A DNA stretch of 64,000 nt from Endozoicomonas sp. 4G (GCF_023822025.1 NZ_CP082909.1:5810001-5874000); one strand, 5' to 3'. Positions 52,371-63,297 are shown, counted from the first letter of the stretch. Translations and numbers: made by a program. The notes: generated by a model from the sequence alone, not told the origin.

Positions 52371-54452
52371 ATGTCTCTAAAAAATGCAGTAAGCAGTGGC
52401 CTGGCTCTCACTGTTTTGGGGGTTGCTGTTTCCAATGCGGTTGCCGCCCAGGAAGTGAACGACGATGCCACACTGCTCAATGAAGTAGTGGTGACCGCCA
52501 GTGGCTTTGAAGAAAGTGTTGATGAAGCCCCTGCCAGTATCAGTGTTGTGACCAGGGAACAGCTTGAAAACAAGCCTTACCGGGATGTCCGTGATGCTAT
52601 TTCCCAAGTACCGGGGGTGAATCTGGACGGAGGGCCAGGCGGTGATATCTCCATTCGGGGACTGGAAGGTGACAGTACCCTGATTTTGATTGATGGTCGT
52701 CGGGTAAACAGTACCCGGATACTCAATCAGAAAGGAGGTAACACGGTCGAGTACAGTTGGTTGCCGCCGCTGGATGCTGTTGAGCGTATTGAAGTCGTCA
52801 AAGGCCCTATGTCCTCTCTGTACGGCAGTGATGCCATGGGTGGCGTCATCAATATTATCACCCGGCCTTCTGATGCGAAGTGGAGTGGTAGTATCGGAGC
52901 TAATGCCACGCTTCAGGAATCATCTGAGTCAGGTAATATAAGTCAGCAGACGTTTTATATGTCAGGGCCTTTGTTGGAAAACAAACTCGGCCTGAAGGTT
53001 TATGGTGCTTTTAACCAGAGACAGGAAGATGAGTTCAAAGGGGGCTTTCAGGAAAACGACAATAACAGTATTAATGCGGATTTGGATTACCAGTTAACGG
53101 ACAATCAATTACTGGTTTTCAATCTCGGTGCCAGTGAAGATGACTACCATGCCAGGGCAGGAAAAAGCTCCACCAAGGACGAAGACAGGATCAATAACTA
53201 CGAACGCTACAACCTGGCTGTGACCCACGAAGGGTACTGGGACTGGGCAGATTCCAAGTTAACCCTTGCCTATGATGAGGCAAAACTGGAGTCACCGACC
53301 GACAGTTTCACCCCGACGCTTGAGAATCTGGGTCTGAACGGTCAGCTGGTGATGCCTTACGAGAAACATACGCTGACCGCAGGCGCAGAAGTACGCAAGG
53401 AAAGCCAGTCGATAGGCGACCAGACTATTCAGCAAGGTGACACTCAAGTCAAAGGAAGAGTGTCAGACTCCGTCGTACACAGCGCCATTTTTGTTGAAGA
53501 CAGCTGGCAGATGCTGGAGCGTCTGAATACGACAGCCGGTTTAAGATACAATCACAACTCTATTTATGGTGATAACTTCAGCCCCAGACTCTACGGCGTC
53601 TGGACAGCGACCGATAAGTGGGTGATTAAAGGTGGGGTTTCAACTGGCTTCCGTTCACCAAATCTGCAAGAAATCAGTCCTGAGTTTGGTAAGCCTCAGA
53701 AGGGTGGATCCACCACCTGGGGTAATCCGAACCTGGAGCCGGAAACCAGCGTTAGCACAGAGCTGTCCTTCAACTATGACAACGGCGATGATTTCAAGGG
53801 CAGCCTGACTCTCTTTGATAACCGCTATGAAAACAAAATCAGCAACACCGGCTCACAGCCTCTGGATGTTAACGGTGATGGCGATTTTGGGCCTAACATT
53901 GATGATGATCCTGAACCTGATGGTGATTTGGGTCCCGATGGTAACCCGATCAGTGTCTATTTCAACATTAAGGAAGCCAGAATTCGGGGCGTAGAGTTAG
54001 CCGGTAACTGGGAACTGTCTCCTCGCTTAAACGCACTGGCCAGCTACACCTACTCAGACTCAAATATGGATACTGATGGTCAGAACATCTATGGTCTGTC
54101 TTTAGCCTCTCTGGACGGTGGCGCCCTGATCAATACGCCGATGCATCAGGCTGATCTCGGCCTCAACTGGCAGGCAACCAAAAAGGTGTCGGCTTACATC
54201 AAGGGCAACTATCGTGGTAAAGAACTCCAGGCCATCAGTCTTGGCGGAGTCCCCGGTATGGGTGATGAGACCACCGGTGACAGTTTTAATGTCGATCTGG
54301 GTGCCAGCTGGCAGGTGAACAAAGATCTGGTGCTTTCAGCAGCGGTTTACAACCTGACGGATGAAGTGAACTACGAGGTGGACAATGACGATGTCTATCA
54401 GTATGTAGAAGACGGTCGTCGTTACTGGCTGTCTGCGAAATATTCATTCTAA
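52371..54452 (+). CDS. TonB-dependent iron-complex receptor
   Basis: The 693-residue protein has a signal peptide (ending NAVAAQ), a TonB-box region (LLNEVVVTAS), a plug with EAPASISVVTREQLENKPYRDVRDAISQVPGV and RIEVVKGPMSSLYGSDAMGGVINIITRP, and a barrel ending in WLSAKYSF. A calcium-like acidic loop (DVNGDGDFGPNIDDDPEPDGD) lies near 510-530. It is closest to CirA/FepA-type receptors by eye. I use the ATG at 52371, with AAGGA upstream. It follows the Fur-controlled binding-protein gene, so the ligand is an iron complex, either siderophore or haem. Confidence 0.9.
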   Translation: MSLKNAVSSGLALTVLGVAVSNAVAAQEVNDDATLLNEVVVTASGFEESVDEAPASISVVTREQLENKPYRDVRDAISQVPGVNLDGGPGGDISIRGLEGDSTLILIDGRRVNSTRILNQKGGNTVEYSWLPPLDAVERIEVVKGPMSSLYGSDAMGGVINIITRPSDAKWSGSIGANATLQESSESGNISQQTFYMSGPLLENKLGLKVYGAFNQRQEDEFKGGFQENDNNSINADLDYQLTDNQLLVFNLGASEDDYHARAGKSSTKDEDRINNYERYNLAVTHEGYWDWADSKLTLAYDEAKLESPTDSFTPTLENLGLNGQLVMPYEKHTLTAGAEVRKESQSIGDQTIQQGDTQVKGRVSDSVVHSAIFVEDSWQMLERLNTTAGLRYNHNSIYGDNFSPRLYGVWTATDKWVIKGGVSTGFRSPNLQEISPEFGKPQKGGSTTWGNPNLEPETSVSTELSFNYDNGDDFKGSLTLFDNRYENKISNTGSQPLDVNGDGDFGPNIDDDPEPDGDLGPDGNPISVYFNIKEARIRGVELAGNWELSPRLNALASYTYSDSNMDTDGQNIYGLSLASLDGGALINTPMHQADLGLNWQATKKVSAYIKGNYRGKELQAISLGGVPGMGDETTGDSFNVDLGASWQVNKDLVLSAAVYNLTDEVNYEVDNDDVYQYVEDGRRYWLSAKYSF

Positions 54453-54497
54453 CCCTCAGTAAAAGGTGGGAGAAGACATTTGACGTTTTCTCCTACC

Positions 54498-54667
54498 TTA
54501 GCCCGGATATTTCATAAACGTGCTCCCGATCTCGCTTGTCCTTTGCCGCTCTAAGGGAGTTTTGCTCAGTCGACCGTACTCCCCGGTACGGCGCTCCCTC
54601 GCAAAATCCCTTAGAGCGACAAAGTCCTGCGCGAGATTCGGGGCAGTTTATGAAATATCCGGGTTAG
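54498..54667. mobile_element. 162-bp MITE with 18-bp terminal inverted repeats and TTAG target duplication
   Basis: CCCGGATATTTCATAAAC (54502-54519) and its exact complement (54646-54663) form the ends. TTAG flanks both sides (54498-54501, 54664-54667) as a four-base target duplication. The inner sequence is also nearly self-complementary and closes on CCGTAC/GTACGG. There is no protein frame. It lies between the TonB receptor and the DUF4124 gene. Confidence 0.82.
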
Positions 54668-54677
54668 CTTGCTTTGT

Positions 54678-55097
54678 TTAAAGACAAAACTGCTTCATTT
54701 GCTGACGGATTCTCTCTTTCTCCTTTTCCCGGCCTTCATCGTCCAGTATTTCAAAGCTGCCATCGGCTTTGTTCAGACGTACCTGATCATCACTGTTGAG
54801 TGTTTTAAGGTTGGCCGACAGCCTCTCACAGAAAGCCAGAATCTCGGGATCCGGGGCGGGCTGGGAAGGGTCTTCAGAAGTGGGTTCAGAGTCAACAGAG
54901 GGGAGTAGGTCTTCAGGCTGCTCTGCGTGCTCGTCGGGCGTCATAATAATCTCAGTATCAACGTTTACCAGTGGTGGTTTCGATGAGTAATGGGCCGTGC
55001 CGTTTTCATCCACCCATTTGAAAACTTTATCGGCCTGAACGGGAAGATTGAGGCAAACTGCCACGATCAGAATAACCAAGGCTTGTGTTACTTTCAT
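54678..55097 (-). CDS. DUF4124 domain exported protein
   Basis: The 139-residue protein has a signal peptide (ending LPVQAD) and the DUF4124 signature KVFKWVDENGTAHYSSKPP. An acidic Pro-rich linker (about 55-85) and a charged C-terminal helix follow. Function unknown; such proteins are common in gammaproteobacterial envelopes. It is divergent from ilvI. Confidence 0.8.
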   Translation of the reverse strand: MKVTQALVILIVAVCLNLPVQADKVFKWVDENGTAHYSSKPPLVNVDTEIIMTPDEHAEQPEDLLPSVDSEPTSEDPSQPAPDPEILAFCERLSANLKTLNSDDQVRLNKADGSFEILDDEGREKEKERIRQQMKQFCL

Positions 55098-55159
55098 AGC
55101 GATTGTCCTTCGCGTTTATTGATTGTTAGCTTTATGATTGTTTGCAGTCATTACTCTAA

Positions 55160-55255
55160 ATGTACGCAATTTCCGCGATTCTGCTTCGTCAGGCTATTGA
55201 CTCCGCTTCAGTGAAGGTAAAGAATGTGGCCTTCCGACGCCGCCCAGCCGGGTGA
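55160..55255 (+). CDS. Possible leader peptide upstream of ilvI
   Basis: An ATG at 55160 opens a 31-codon frame (MYAISAILLRQAIDSASVKV and so on) that ends before a G/C-rich stretch (55240-55265). It has several Ile, Leu and Val codons, as leader peptides of branched-chain operons do. I cannot draw a convincing pair of alternative hairpins and there is no clear ribosome-binding site, so this is weak. Confidence 0.2.
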   Translation: MYAISAILLRQAIDSASVKVKNVAFRRRPAG

Positions 55256-55320
55256 CTTCGGGGGGTTGTATATCAAGCCGGTTCATTTCTAAAAATTAGT
55301 ACTGCCGAGGGTGAGCATAC

Positions 55321-57039
55321 GTGGAGCTTTTATCCGGCGCGGACATGGTAGTCCGTTCATTGGCTGACGAAGGGGTAGAGTACATTTACGGGTATCCCGG
55401 TGGTGCCCTGTTGCACGTCTACGATGCGATCTTCAGACAAAAAGCGGTCACCCATATTCTGGTACGCCACGAACAGGCGGCGACCCATATGGCCGATGGC
55501 TATGCGCGGGCTACGGGTAAGCCCGGAGTGGCGCTGGTGACGTCAGGGCCTGGGGCTACCAATACCATTACCGGTATTGCTACTGCCTACATGGATTCTA
55601 TTCCCATGGTGGTGATTTCAGGTCAGGTGCCATCGGGCTTTATCGGCACGGATATGTTTCAGGAAGTGGATATGGTGGGTATTTCCAGACCTATCGTTAA
55701 ACACAGTTTCCTGGTGAAGAAAGCAGAAGATATTCCAGAGGTTATTCGTAAGGCGTTTCATATCGCCCAGACCGGGCGGCCCGGTCCGGTGGTGGTTGAT
55801 ATTCCCAAGGATATCACCGACCTGAGCAGGAAATACCCATACAAGTATCCGGAAAAGGTCAAAATCCGTTCCTACAATCCGCCTGCCAAAGGCCACAACG
55901 GGCAGATTCGCAAAGCGGTTGATCTGCTGATGAAGGCTCGCAGACCGGTGATCTATGCCGGTGGTGGCGTGGTTCTGGGTAAGGCTTCCCAGCGTCTGAC
56001 AGATGTGGCCAGAAAGCTGAACGCACCTGTTACCAATACGTTGAACGGTCTGGGTTGTTTTCCGGGGTCTGATCGCCAATTTGTTGGGATGCTGGGCATG
56101 CATGGCAGCTATTGCGCCAACAAAACCATGCATCACTCCGACCTGATTCTGGCGGTGGGTGTCCGTTTTGATGACCGGGTGACCAACAACACGGAAAAGT
56201 TTTGTCCGGACGCCAAAATCATCCATATCGACATTGACCCGGCCAGTATTTCCAAGAACGTTGCAGCGGATATTCCCATCGTGGGTCCGGTCGATACGGT
56301 TCTGGAAAGCCTGCTTTGTCAGCTGAACGAATACCAGGGTTCCCAGGACGATATGGCCATGGCCGAATGGTGGGCCAGCATTGATTCCTGGCGAGACGGC
56401 GGCCTGTTCTCTTATGAAAAAGGGAATGGCATTCTCAAACCCCAGCAGGTCATTGAGTCTCTTTATCAGGTGACCAAGGGTGATGCCTTTGTAACCACCG
56501 ACGTAGGTCAGCATCAGATGTTTGCGGCCCAGCATTATCGTTTTAACAAACCGAATCGCTGGATCAGCTCCGGTGGTCTTGGCACCATGGGCTATGGCCT
56601 GCCAGCGGCCATGGGTATCAAACTGTCCTTCCCTGAAGAACAGGTGGCCTGTGTGACCGGTGAAGGCAGTATCCAGATGAATATTCAGGAACTGTCCACC
56701 TGCCTGCAATACGACTTGCACCTGAAGGTGATCAACATCAATAACCAGGCGCTGGGTATGGTACGACAGTGGCAGGATATGCAGTACGACAGCCGTTACT
56801 CACACTCCTACATGGAGTCTCTGCCAGACTTCGTTAAACTGGCGGAGTCTTACGGTCATGTGGGTATGAGAGTCAATCGTCCGGAGGAGCTGCTGCCTGC
56901 GATGGAAGAAGCCTTCTCCCTGAAAGATCGTCTGGTCTTTATGGATATCCAGGTGGACCCCAACGAACATGTCTATCCGATGCAAATCAAGGATGGCAGT
57001 ATGTGTGACCTATGGCTCAGCAAGACGGAGAGGACCTGA
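55321..57039 (+). CDS. ilvI: Acetolactate synthase large subunit
   Basis: This TPP/FAD enzyme makes acetolactate or acetohydroxybutyrate, the first common step to Val, Leu and Ile. The 572-residue protein has the catalytic-glutamate region [45 protein letters not shown], and the TPP motif [30 protein letters not shown]. The GTG start has GGGTGAG upstream. It overlaps ilvH by one base. Confidence 0.95.
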   Translation: MELLSGADMVVRSLADEGVEYIYGYPGGALLHVYDAIFRQKAVTHILVRHEQAATHMADGYARATGKPGVALVTSGPGATNTITGIATAYMDSIPMVVISGQVPSGFIGTDMFQEVDMVGISRPIVKHSFLVKKAEDIPEVIRKAFHIAQTGRPGPVVVDIPKDITDLSRKYPYKYPEKVKIRSYNPPAKGHNGQIRKAVDLLMKARRPVIYAGGGVVLGKASQRLTDVARKLNAPVTNTLNGLGCFPGSDRQFVGMLGMHGSYCANKTMHHSDLILAVGVRFDDRVTNNTEKFCPDAKIIHIDIDPASISKNVAADIPIVGPVDTVLESLLCQLNEYQGSQDDMAMAEWWASIDSWRDGGLFSYEKGNGILKPQQVIESLYQVTKGDAFVTTDVGQHQMFAAQHYRFNKPNRWISSGGLGTMGYGLPAAMGIKLSFPEEQVACVTGEGSIQMNIQELSTCLQYDLHLKVININNQALGMVRQWQDMQYDSRYSHSYMESLPDFVKLAESYGHVGMRVNRPEELLPAMEEAFSLKDRLVFMDIQVDPNEHVYPMQIKDGSMCDLWLSKTERT

Positions 57040-57530
57040 TGAGACGGATTATCTCGGTACTGGTAGAAAATGAACCAGGTGCCCTGTCACGTATTGTCGG
57101 GCTGTTTTCCCAGCGTAACTACAACATTGAAACCCTGACCGTTGCACCTACAGAAGACACAACGCTGTCCCGTCTGACGGTGACTACTTTTGGTAACCCC
57201 CAGGTCATTGAGCAGATCACCAAACAGCTGCACAAGCTGATTGATGTCGTTAAGCTGGTGGATTTGACCGAAGGTCATCATGTTGAACGTGAGCTGATGC
57301 TGATCAAGGTTCGTGCAAGCGGTCCGCTGAGAGCTGAAGTGAAGCGCACAGCGGATATCTTCAGGGGGCAGATAGTGGATGTCACCAGCTCGGTTTACAC
57401 TATTCAGCTGACCGGCACCCACGACAAACTGGATGGTTTTATTGCCGCTATTGGTCAGGCCCAGGTGCTGGAAGTGGCTCGTAGTGGTGTTACCGGTATT
57501 GCCCGTGGCGAGAAAGTTTTGGGTTTGTAA
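57039..57530 (+). CDS. ilvH: Acetolactate synthase small regulatory subunit
   Basis: IlvH binds valine through its ACT domain and activates the large subunit. The 163-residue form from the ATG at 57039 has the same length as E. coli IlvH and starts [35 protein letters not shown]. The ATG shares a base with the ilvI stop, and GGAGAGG precedes it. The C-terminal domain (about 80-160) is complete. Confidence 0.95.
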   Translation: MRRIISVLVENEPGALSRIVGLFSQRNYNIETLTVAPTEDTTLSRLTVTTFGNPQVIEQITKQLHKLIDVVKLVDLTEGHHVERELMLIKVRASGPLRAEVKRTADIFRGQIVDVTSSVYTIQLTGTHDKLDGFIAAIGQAQVLEVARSGVTGIARGEKVLGL

Positions 57531-57659
57531 CGCTTCTGATTTACTCCTTTCTTGTTGATATCTCTCCGGCTCTGACCGGAGGGGTATATTCTTTTAAAAG
57601 CAGCGACTCTAAAGCTATCTATACTGTCTTGCGTTATAAATCACGCATTGGACATATCG

Positions 57660-58832
57660 ATGGCAAGACACCCGATTTTACGGCAGAGCATTTTAAAAGT
57701 GCTTACCGTTTTTTTTGTACTTTCTGTACCTACTCATTTACAGGCCGGGATAAAAGTTTATAAAGATACAATTGCAGGTCTGGCTGTTCTGGCAGGCGTG
57801 ACAGTGGGGATATCGTACTATTCGTTATTGGAAGACGAATTTATCTTTCATGCCAGTAAAAGACAGATATTTACCAGGTTTCCTTATCATCCATTATTTT
57901 CAGGTGTGGCGAATTATCAAATTAACCGTTGGATTGTTACCAGTAAACTGATCGATGATTCAAACAGTCCAGAGTTCGTTAAGTTGTCTGAAGTAGAATA
58001 CTGGAGGAGTGGAATGACAGCAGTGACGGAGCAGAGACTGACGAGTCTGTTCAGTAATCTTGGAAAGGATTACCAGCGCTGGAAGAACCTCACTCAGACC
58101 AGAATAAAAAGCTTGCCTGCTGATTTTCGGCATTATTCGTCCCTGATCGCAAGCAACTGCGAAGCCATTCATACCGGAAGCAGAAGTATTAAAGCATTCC
58201 ATAAGTCCATAGATGATTACCTTGACAACCGGGTGCTCTGTCAGGACTGGCTGGACCATTTTATTGTCTGGCATTCTTACTTTGCCAGTCACTACAATAA
58301 GTCAATTCCGGTGGTTCTGGTACCTGATTGGCGAGCACAAAAGGAGGGGGCGAGCAAATCGACACCCAGTGACGTGAACGATGGTTATTTGCATAGCAAA
58401 GTGGCTTATTTGTTTAATGCTAATTATGACTTTCGCAGGTTCGATTCACTTTATAACGGCCCTGATCGGGAATTAATTGTGGTAACGGATCGACCCGGTT
58501 ATCAGCTGAAGAGAATCCGTTGGAGGCCGTGGCTGAATGGCATCTTCCTGCCAGAGCATCGTAAGCTTTTCTGGTCAGAACACACCCCCTGTGATCCGGT
58601 TGCCGGTGGATGTCGTTTCAAAAACTTTTCCGGATGTGCCGAGCAGGTGACACCTTACCTGTTGAGTCACTCTGATACAGGACGGCAATTTCTTATATTT
58701 AATCGTGGGGAGACCGCTGTAGTCTGGCACTTGGGGGCACCCTGGTTATCCAGAAATAAAGTGGTGTTGAAGGAAACAAGAAACTATCAATTTGAGCTGG
58801 ATCTGGCCAAAGCTTTTGATCTGGAGAACTAA
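57660..58832 (+). CDS. Membrane-anchored or exported protein of unknown function
   Basis: I do not recognise this 390-residue protein. It opens with a basic stretch and a hydrophobic segment (ILKVLTVFFVLSVPTHLQAG), then another (DTIAGLAVLAGVTVGISYYSLL). The rest is soluble, with many aromatic residues and a cysteine cluster (CDPVAGGCRFKNFSGC, about 330-345). The end (FLIFNRGETAVVWHLGAPWLSR) looks like beta structure. It interrupts the usual ilvIH-ilvC neighbourhood and is probably a separate unit. I use the ATG at 57660; a TTG at 57648 is possible. Confidence 0.55.
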   Translation: MARHPILRQSILKVLTVFFVLSVPTHLQAGIKVYKDTIAGLAVLAGVTVGISYYSLLEDEFIFHASKRQIFTRFPYHPLFSGVANYQINRWIVTSKLIDDSNSPEFVKLSEVEYWRSGMTAVTEQRLTSLFSNLGKDYQRWKNLTQTRIKSLPADFRHYSSLIASNCEAIHTGSRSIKAFHKSIDDYLDNRVLCQDWLDHFIVWHSYFASHYNKSIPVVLVPDWRAQKEGASKSTPSDVNDGYLHSKVAYLFNANYDFRRFDSLYNGPDRELIVVTDRPGYQLKRIRWRPWLNGIFLPEHRKLFWSEHTPCDPVAGGCRFKNFSGCAEQVTPYLLSHSDTGRQFLIFNRGETAVVWHLGAPWLSRNKVVLKETRNYQFELDLAKAFDLEN

Positions 58833-58862
58833 TTCATACGCTCAAGTAAAGGATGTCAACGT

Positions 58863-59726
58863 CTACAGCAGATCCCAGAAAGCCCGAATCAACGGGCTTT
58901 TCAGTTTTTTGTCCAGTACACACAAGCCTACATCATAAGCTGCCAGCCAGGGGGTGATGTTCAGAATCTTGACTTTATCAGACAGTGGACTGTTATCCAT
59001 CACAATCCGGGGCACTACGCCAATCCCAAACCCAAGGCTGACCATACTGACAATGGCTTCATTACCCGCTACCTGGGCGTATATTTTCGGCTTGATGCCC
59101 TTGGTTGAAAACCAGCGGTCAACCCGCTGTCGGCCAATGCCTTTTTCTGGCAGGATCATGGGTGTTCTGCGCCACTCTGCAAGGGTCTCAGGGGGGTCAA
59201 TGTCTCCCGAAGCAGGGCCTATGAAGACCAGAGGTGAAAGTCCGATACTGCGAAACTGAATCTCTGAGGACAAATGATCCGGGCGGGCAGAAATGGCGAT
59301 ATCCTCTTTTCCAGAGGAGATCCGATGGATGGCTGAGTCAGGGTCGCCGGTATGAAGTTTGATTTCAATACTGGGATAGCGCTGGCGGAAGCGCTTGAGA
59401 ATGTCATAAAGAAAGCTGTAACTGGCAGTTACCGAGCAATAAACACTGATCTCACCTTTCAGCTCTCTGGATTCGGCCATCAACTCGCTGCAAATAGCTG
59501 ACCACTGAATCAGAGTTTCCCGGGCATATTTCTCAAACTTAATACCCTCCGTTGTGAGGCTGACACTGCGATTGTCTCTTTCGAACAGGCAGACTCCCAG
59601 CCTCTCTTCCAGGTGCTGAATGCTACGGCTCAGGGTCGATGGGCTGATATGACAGGTTGCGCTGGCGCGACCGAAGTGGAGTGTTTCAGCCAGACTCAGG
59701 AAATGCCTCAGTGGTTTCAAATCCAT
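58863..59726 (-). CDS. ilvY: LysR-family regulator IlvY
   Basis: IlvY activates ilvC when acetolactate or acetohydroxybutyrate is present. The 287-residue protein has the LysR helix-turn-helix (LRHFLSLAETLHFGRASATCHISPSTLSRSIQHLEERLGVCLFERD) and an effector domain. It is divergent from ilvC, exactly as ilvY is in E. coli, which supports the name. Confidence 0.9.
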   Translation of the reverse strand: MDLKPLRHFLSLAETLHFGRASATCHISPSTLSRSIQHLEERLGVCLFERDNRSVSLTTEGIKFEKYARETLIQWSAICSELMAESRELKGEISVYCSVTASYSFLYDILKRFRQRYPSIEIKLHTGDPDSAIHRISSGKEDIAISARPDHLSSEIQFRSIGLSPLVFIGPASGDIDPPETLAEWRRTPMILPEKGIGRQRVDRWFSTKGIKPKIYAQVAGNEAIVSMVSLGFGIGVVPRIVMDNSPLSDKVKILNITPWLAAYDVGLCVLDKKLKSPLIRAFWDLL

Positions 59727-59756
59727 AATGGTCGCCCTTGATTTTTGCGCTCTTGA

Positions 59757-60920
<1,164 letters not shown>

Positions 60921-60942
60921 TTGTTAAAACAAACGACCAAAT

Positions 60943-60968
60943 AAAGGTGCCTTGTGCACCTTTTTTTG
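60943..60968 (+). terminator. Intrinsic terminator after ilvC
   Basis: AAAGGTGC and GCACCTTT pair around CTTGT, followed by a run of T, about 25 bases after the stop. Confidence 0.88.
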
Positions 60969-61114
60969 TTTAAACAGCTGAAAAACTTTTCGACAGATGA
61001 CGCTGCTCCTAAAGTGGTCTACCTTGCGGGTATGGAAGCTTCCAGAATGCATTTTACAATAGTTGCAATGTTCGTGATTTAAAAGACAGTAGGCCGATTT
61101 TCTGGAGCAGTATC

Positions 61115-62047
61115 TTGAGAAAAAAAATCACCCGTTTGCGGGCTCAGCCTCATATTCTGGCAATAACTGGATTGGTGTTAGCGACTTTCTGTTGGGGCGC
61201 GAACCTTGTTGCAGGTCGCATGAGTGTGGGAGACATTCCTCCTGTTGCGCTGTCATTCTGGCGCTGGGCCCTGGCTTTTGTGATTCTTTTTTCGTTTACC
61301 GGCAAGCAGCTGATTAAACAGAGAAAGGTGATCTTTCAGAGTCGTTATCAATTGCTGGTTCTGGGATTCTTCAGTATCACCTGTTTTAACACACTGCTCT
61401 ATATTGCTGCGCAGTCCACACAGGCGGTGAGTCTGGCCCTGATACAAATAGCTCTGCCAGTTATTACCATGATTCTGGCGGTTCCTCTGTTGAACATATT
61501 CCCTAAAAAAAGGCAGTTGTTTGGTATGGGAATGGCCATTCCCGGGCTACTGACGATTTTCAGTAAAGGAGAATGGTCATCACTGGCCAGTCTGAATTTT
61601 GGCAGGGGAGACATGATTATGTTTGTCGCTACCTGCTGCTGGGGTTGTTATACGGTTTTGCTTAAACGTTTTGAACTGCCGGTATCCGGAGCTCAACTAT
61701 TGACCACGCTGATAGGGATTGGAGTGATCATCCTCTTGCCTTTTTACCTCTGGGAGCTATCCATAAAAGGTGGCTTTACCGTTAGTCTGAAAGCACTTTA
61801 TCTAATCAGTTACGCCGTTCTTTTTGCTTCACTGATTGCTTATATGTCATGGAATTTTGGCGTGTCTGTGCTGGGGGCAAACACGGCGGCCATGTTTAAC
61901 TTCCTGATCCCTGTATTTTCCGCCGTGCTCGCTATCCCCATGCTTGGAGAGACGCTTTATCAGTATCACCTGATGGGGGCAGGATTGATCTTTGCAGGAC
62001 TATGGATCACCAATAGGAAATATTCTTCAACAGACAGACCAGGTTAA
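61115..62047 (+). CDS. EamA/DMT family transporter, TTG start
   Basis: The 310-residue protein has ten predicted membrane segments in two EamA repeats, typical of drug/metabolite exporters. The first repeat has FCWGANLVAGRMSVGDIPPVALSFWRW; the second begins near FVATCCWGCYTVLLKRFELPVSG. The substrate is unknown; amino acids or their analogues are common for the family. The TTG at 61115 has TGGAG eight bases upstream, and no early ATG fits. Confidence 0.87.
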   Translation: MRKKITRLRAQPHILAITGLVLATFCWGANLVAGRMSVGDIPPVALSFWRWALAFVILFSFTGKQLIKQRKVIFQSRYQLLVLGFFSITCFNTLLYIAAQSTQAVSLALIQIALPVITMILAVPLLNIFPKKRQLFGMGMAIPGLLTIFSKGEWSSLASLNFGRGDMIMFVATCCWGCYTVLLKRFELPVSGAQLLTTLIGIGVIILLPFYLWELSIKGGFTVSLKALYLISYAVLFASLIAYMSWNFGVSVLGANTAAMFNFLIPVFSAVLAIPMLGETLYQYHLMGAGLIFAGLWITNRKYSSTDRPG

Positions 62048-62122
62048 ATAACGGGTAGGGCTTTTTAGCCTGAACTCCGGCTGTTATCTTAAACCTTCCA
62101 CCTTGAAAGAGCGGAGTACCGT

Positions 62123-62941
62123 GTGAAGATCAGTGTTGCCCAGCTGCGAGTCAGTTATAAAAATAAACAGGACAATCTCCAGAACCTTCGACAACTTCTG
62201 CAACAGACGTCGTCTGTCGGTGATCTGGTTCTGCTTCCTGAGCTGTTTTCCACAGGTTACCTCTTTGCCGAAGCGGAAGAGATTTTTCAGCTGGGTGAGC
62301 CTGTGGATAACAGTTCGACGCTTCAGGCATTGCAGTTGATGGCGGCTGAATTCAATACCATCCTGGTGGCGGGTTTTGCTGAGAAACAAGGGGCGAACCT
62401 CTATAACTCGGTGGCGGTGGTATCTGCTTCAGAAGTCATGGGTGTGTATCGTAAGATTTCCAGCACCAACATTGATAAGCGATATTTTAAAAGAGGTCAG
62501 GATCTTCTGGTGTTTGAACATCAGGGCGTTCGCTTTGGTGTGGTGATTTGTTTTGATCTCTGGTTTCCCGAGATTGTTCGGGAGTACGTCCGTCAGAAAG
62601 TGGATGTTTTGCTGCACCCTGCCAACTTTGGTGGTGAACAAAGTCTTCACATTGCCCGAGCCAGAGCGATAGAGAATGGTCTTTATGTGGCCACCTGTAA
62701 CCGGATTGGTGAAGAAAATATCCAGGGCATCCAAGGGTTCTATTGCGGCAAAAGTCAGGTCATCGACCCGGCTGGCAATAGCCTGATGTCCCTGGGGGCG
62801 AGTGAAGAGCTTAAGTCACTGGATATGAACATCAACCATAAAACGGTCAGAACCGTATTGGGAGTGGCGTTGGAAAGTGAAGTTGAGGTGATTTCCACTA
62901 CTGCCAATCAATGGACGAAAACGCTAGGATTACCCCATTAA
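62123..62941 (+). CDS. Carbon-nitrogen hydrolase (nitrilase superfamily)
   Basis: The 272-residue protein has the Glu-Lys-Cys triad: E40 in LLPELFSTGY, K111 in YRKISSTN and C143 in VICFDLWFPE. It is likely an amidase that acts on a small amide or carbamoyl compound. The exact branch is unclear. The GTG start at 62123 is preceded by GGAGTACC. It is followed at close range by a small conserved gene. Confidence 0.88.
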   Translation: MKISVAQLRVSYKNKQDNLQNLRQLLQQTSSVGDLVLLPELFSTGYLFAEAEEIFQLGEPVDNSSTLQALQLMAAEFNTILVAGFAEKQGANLYNSVAVVSASEVMGVYRKISSTNIDKRYFKRGQDLLVFEHQGVRFGVVICFDLWFPEIVREYVRQKVDVLLHPANFGGEQSLHIARARAIENGLYVATCNRIGEENIQGIQGFYCGKSQVIDPAGNSLMSLGASEELKSLDMNINHKTVRTVLGVALESEVEVISTTANQWTKTLGLPH

Positions 62942-62959
62942 ATCGACTGGAAAACCACC

Positions 62960-63223
62960 ATGAGTGATGACGACCTGGTCACCGAGGCACATTTGCTGGA
63001 AATTGTTGAAAACCAGCTGACGGAGAATAATCCCACAAGGGTTAAGGAGACTCTGCTCAGACTCACTATGACCGGCATGGAACGACAGGAAGCCATGGAC
63101 TACATTGCCTGCGCGCTCTCTGTTGAGATTATCGATGTGATTCAAAACAGCGCGGCGTTTAATCTGAAAAGATATGAACAGAATCTCGATAAACTGCCTG
63201 ATACTCCCTGGATGACGGGTTAA
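62960..63223 (+). CDS. Small conserved protein, DUF1841-like
   Basis: The 87-residue protein is acidic at the N-terminus and helical, with VKETLLRLTMTGMERQEAMDYIACALSVEIIDVIQ and an FNLKRYEQNLDKLP ending. It recalls DUF1841-type small proteins, but I hold that loosely. It is soluble, has no signal peptide and may be co-transcribed with the hydrolase 18 bases upstream. Confidence 0.6.
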   Translation: MSDDDLVTEAHLLEIVENQLTENNPTRVKETLLRLTMTGMERQEAMDYIACALSVEIIDVIQNSAAFNLKRYEQNLDKLPDTPWMTG

Positions 63224-63224
63224 G

Positions 63225-63288
63225 TGATTGTCGTATAATTGATAGTCGTATAATTGGTCGCGTAATTGATAGCCGCGTAATTGATGAG
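63225..63288 (+). repeat. Four imperfect 12-15-bp tandem units with TATAATT
   Basis: Units GTCGTATAATTG, GTCGTATAATTG, GTCGCGTAATTG and GCCGCGTAATTG follow each other with GATA spacers. The first two contain a perfect -10 hexamer TATAAT. The array fills the gap before the 37-codon frame at 63298. Confidence 0.6.
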
Positions 63289-63297
63289 CTGAAAAAC

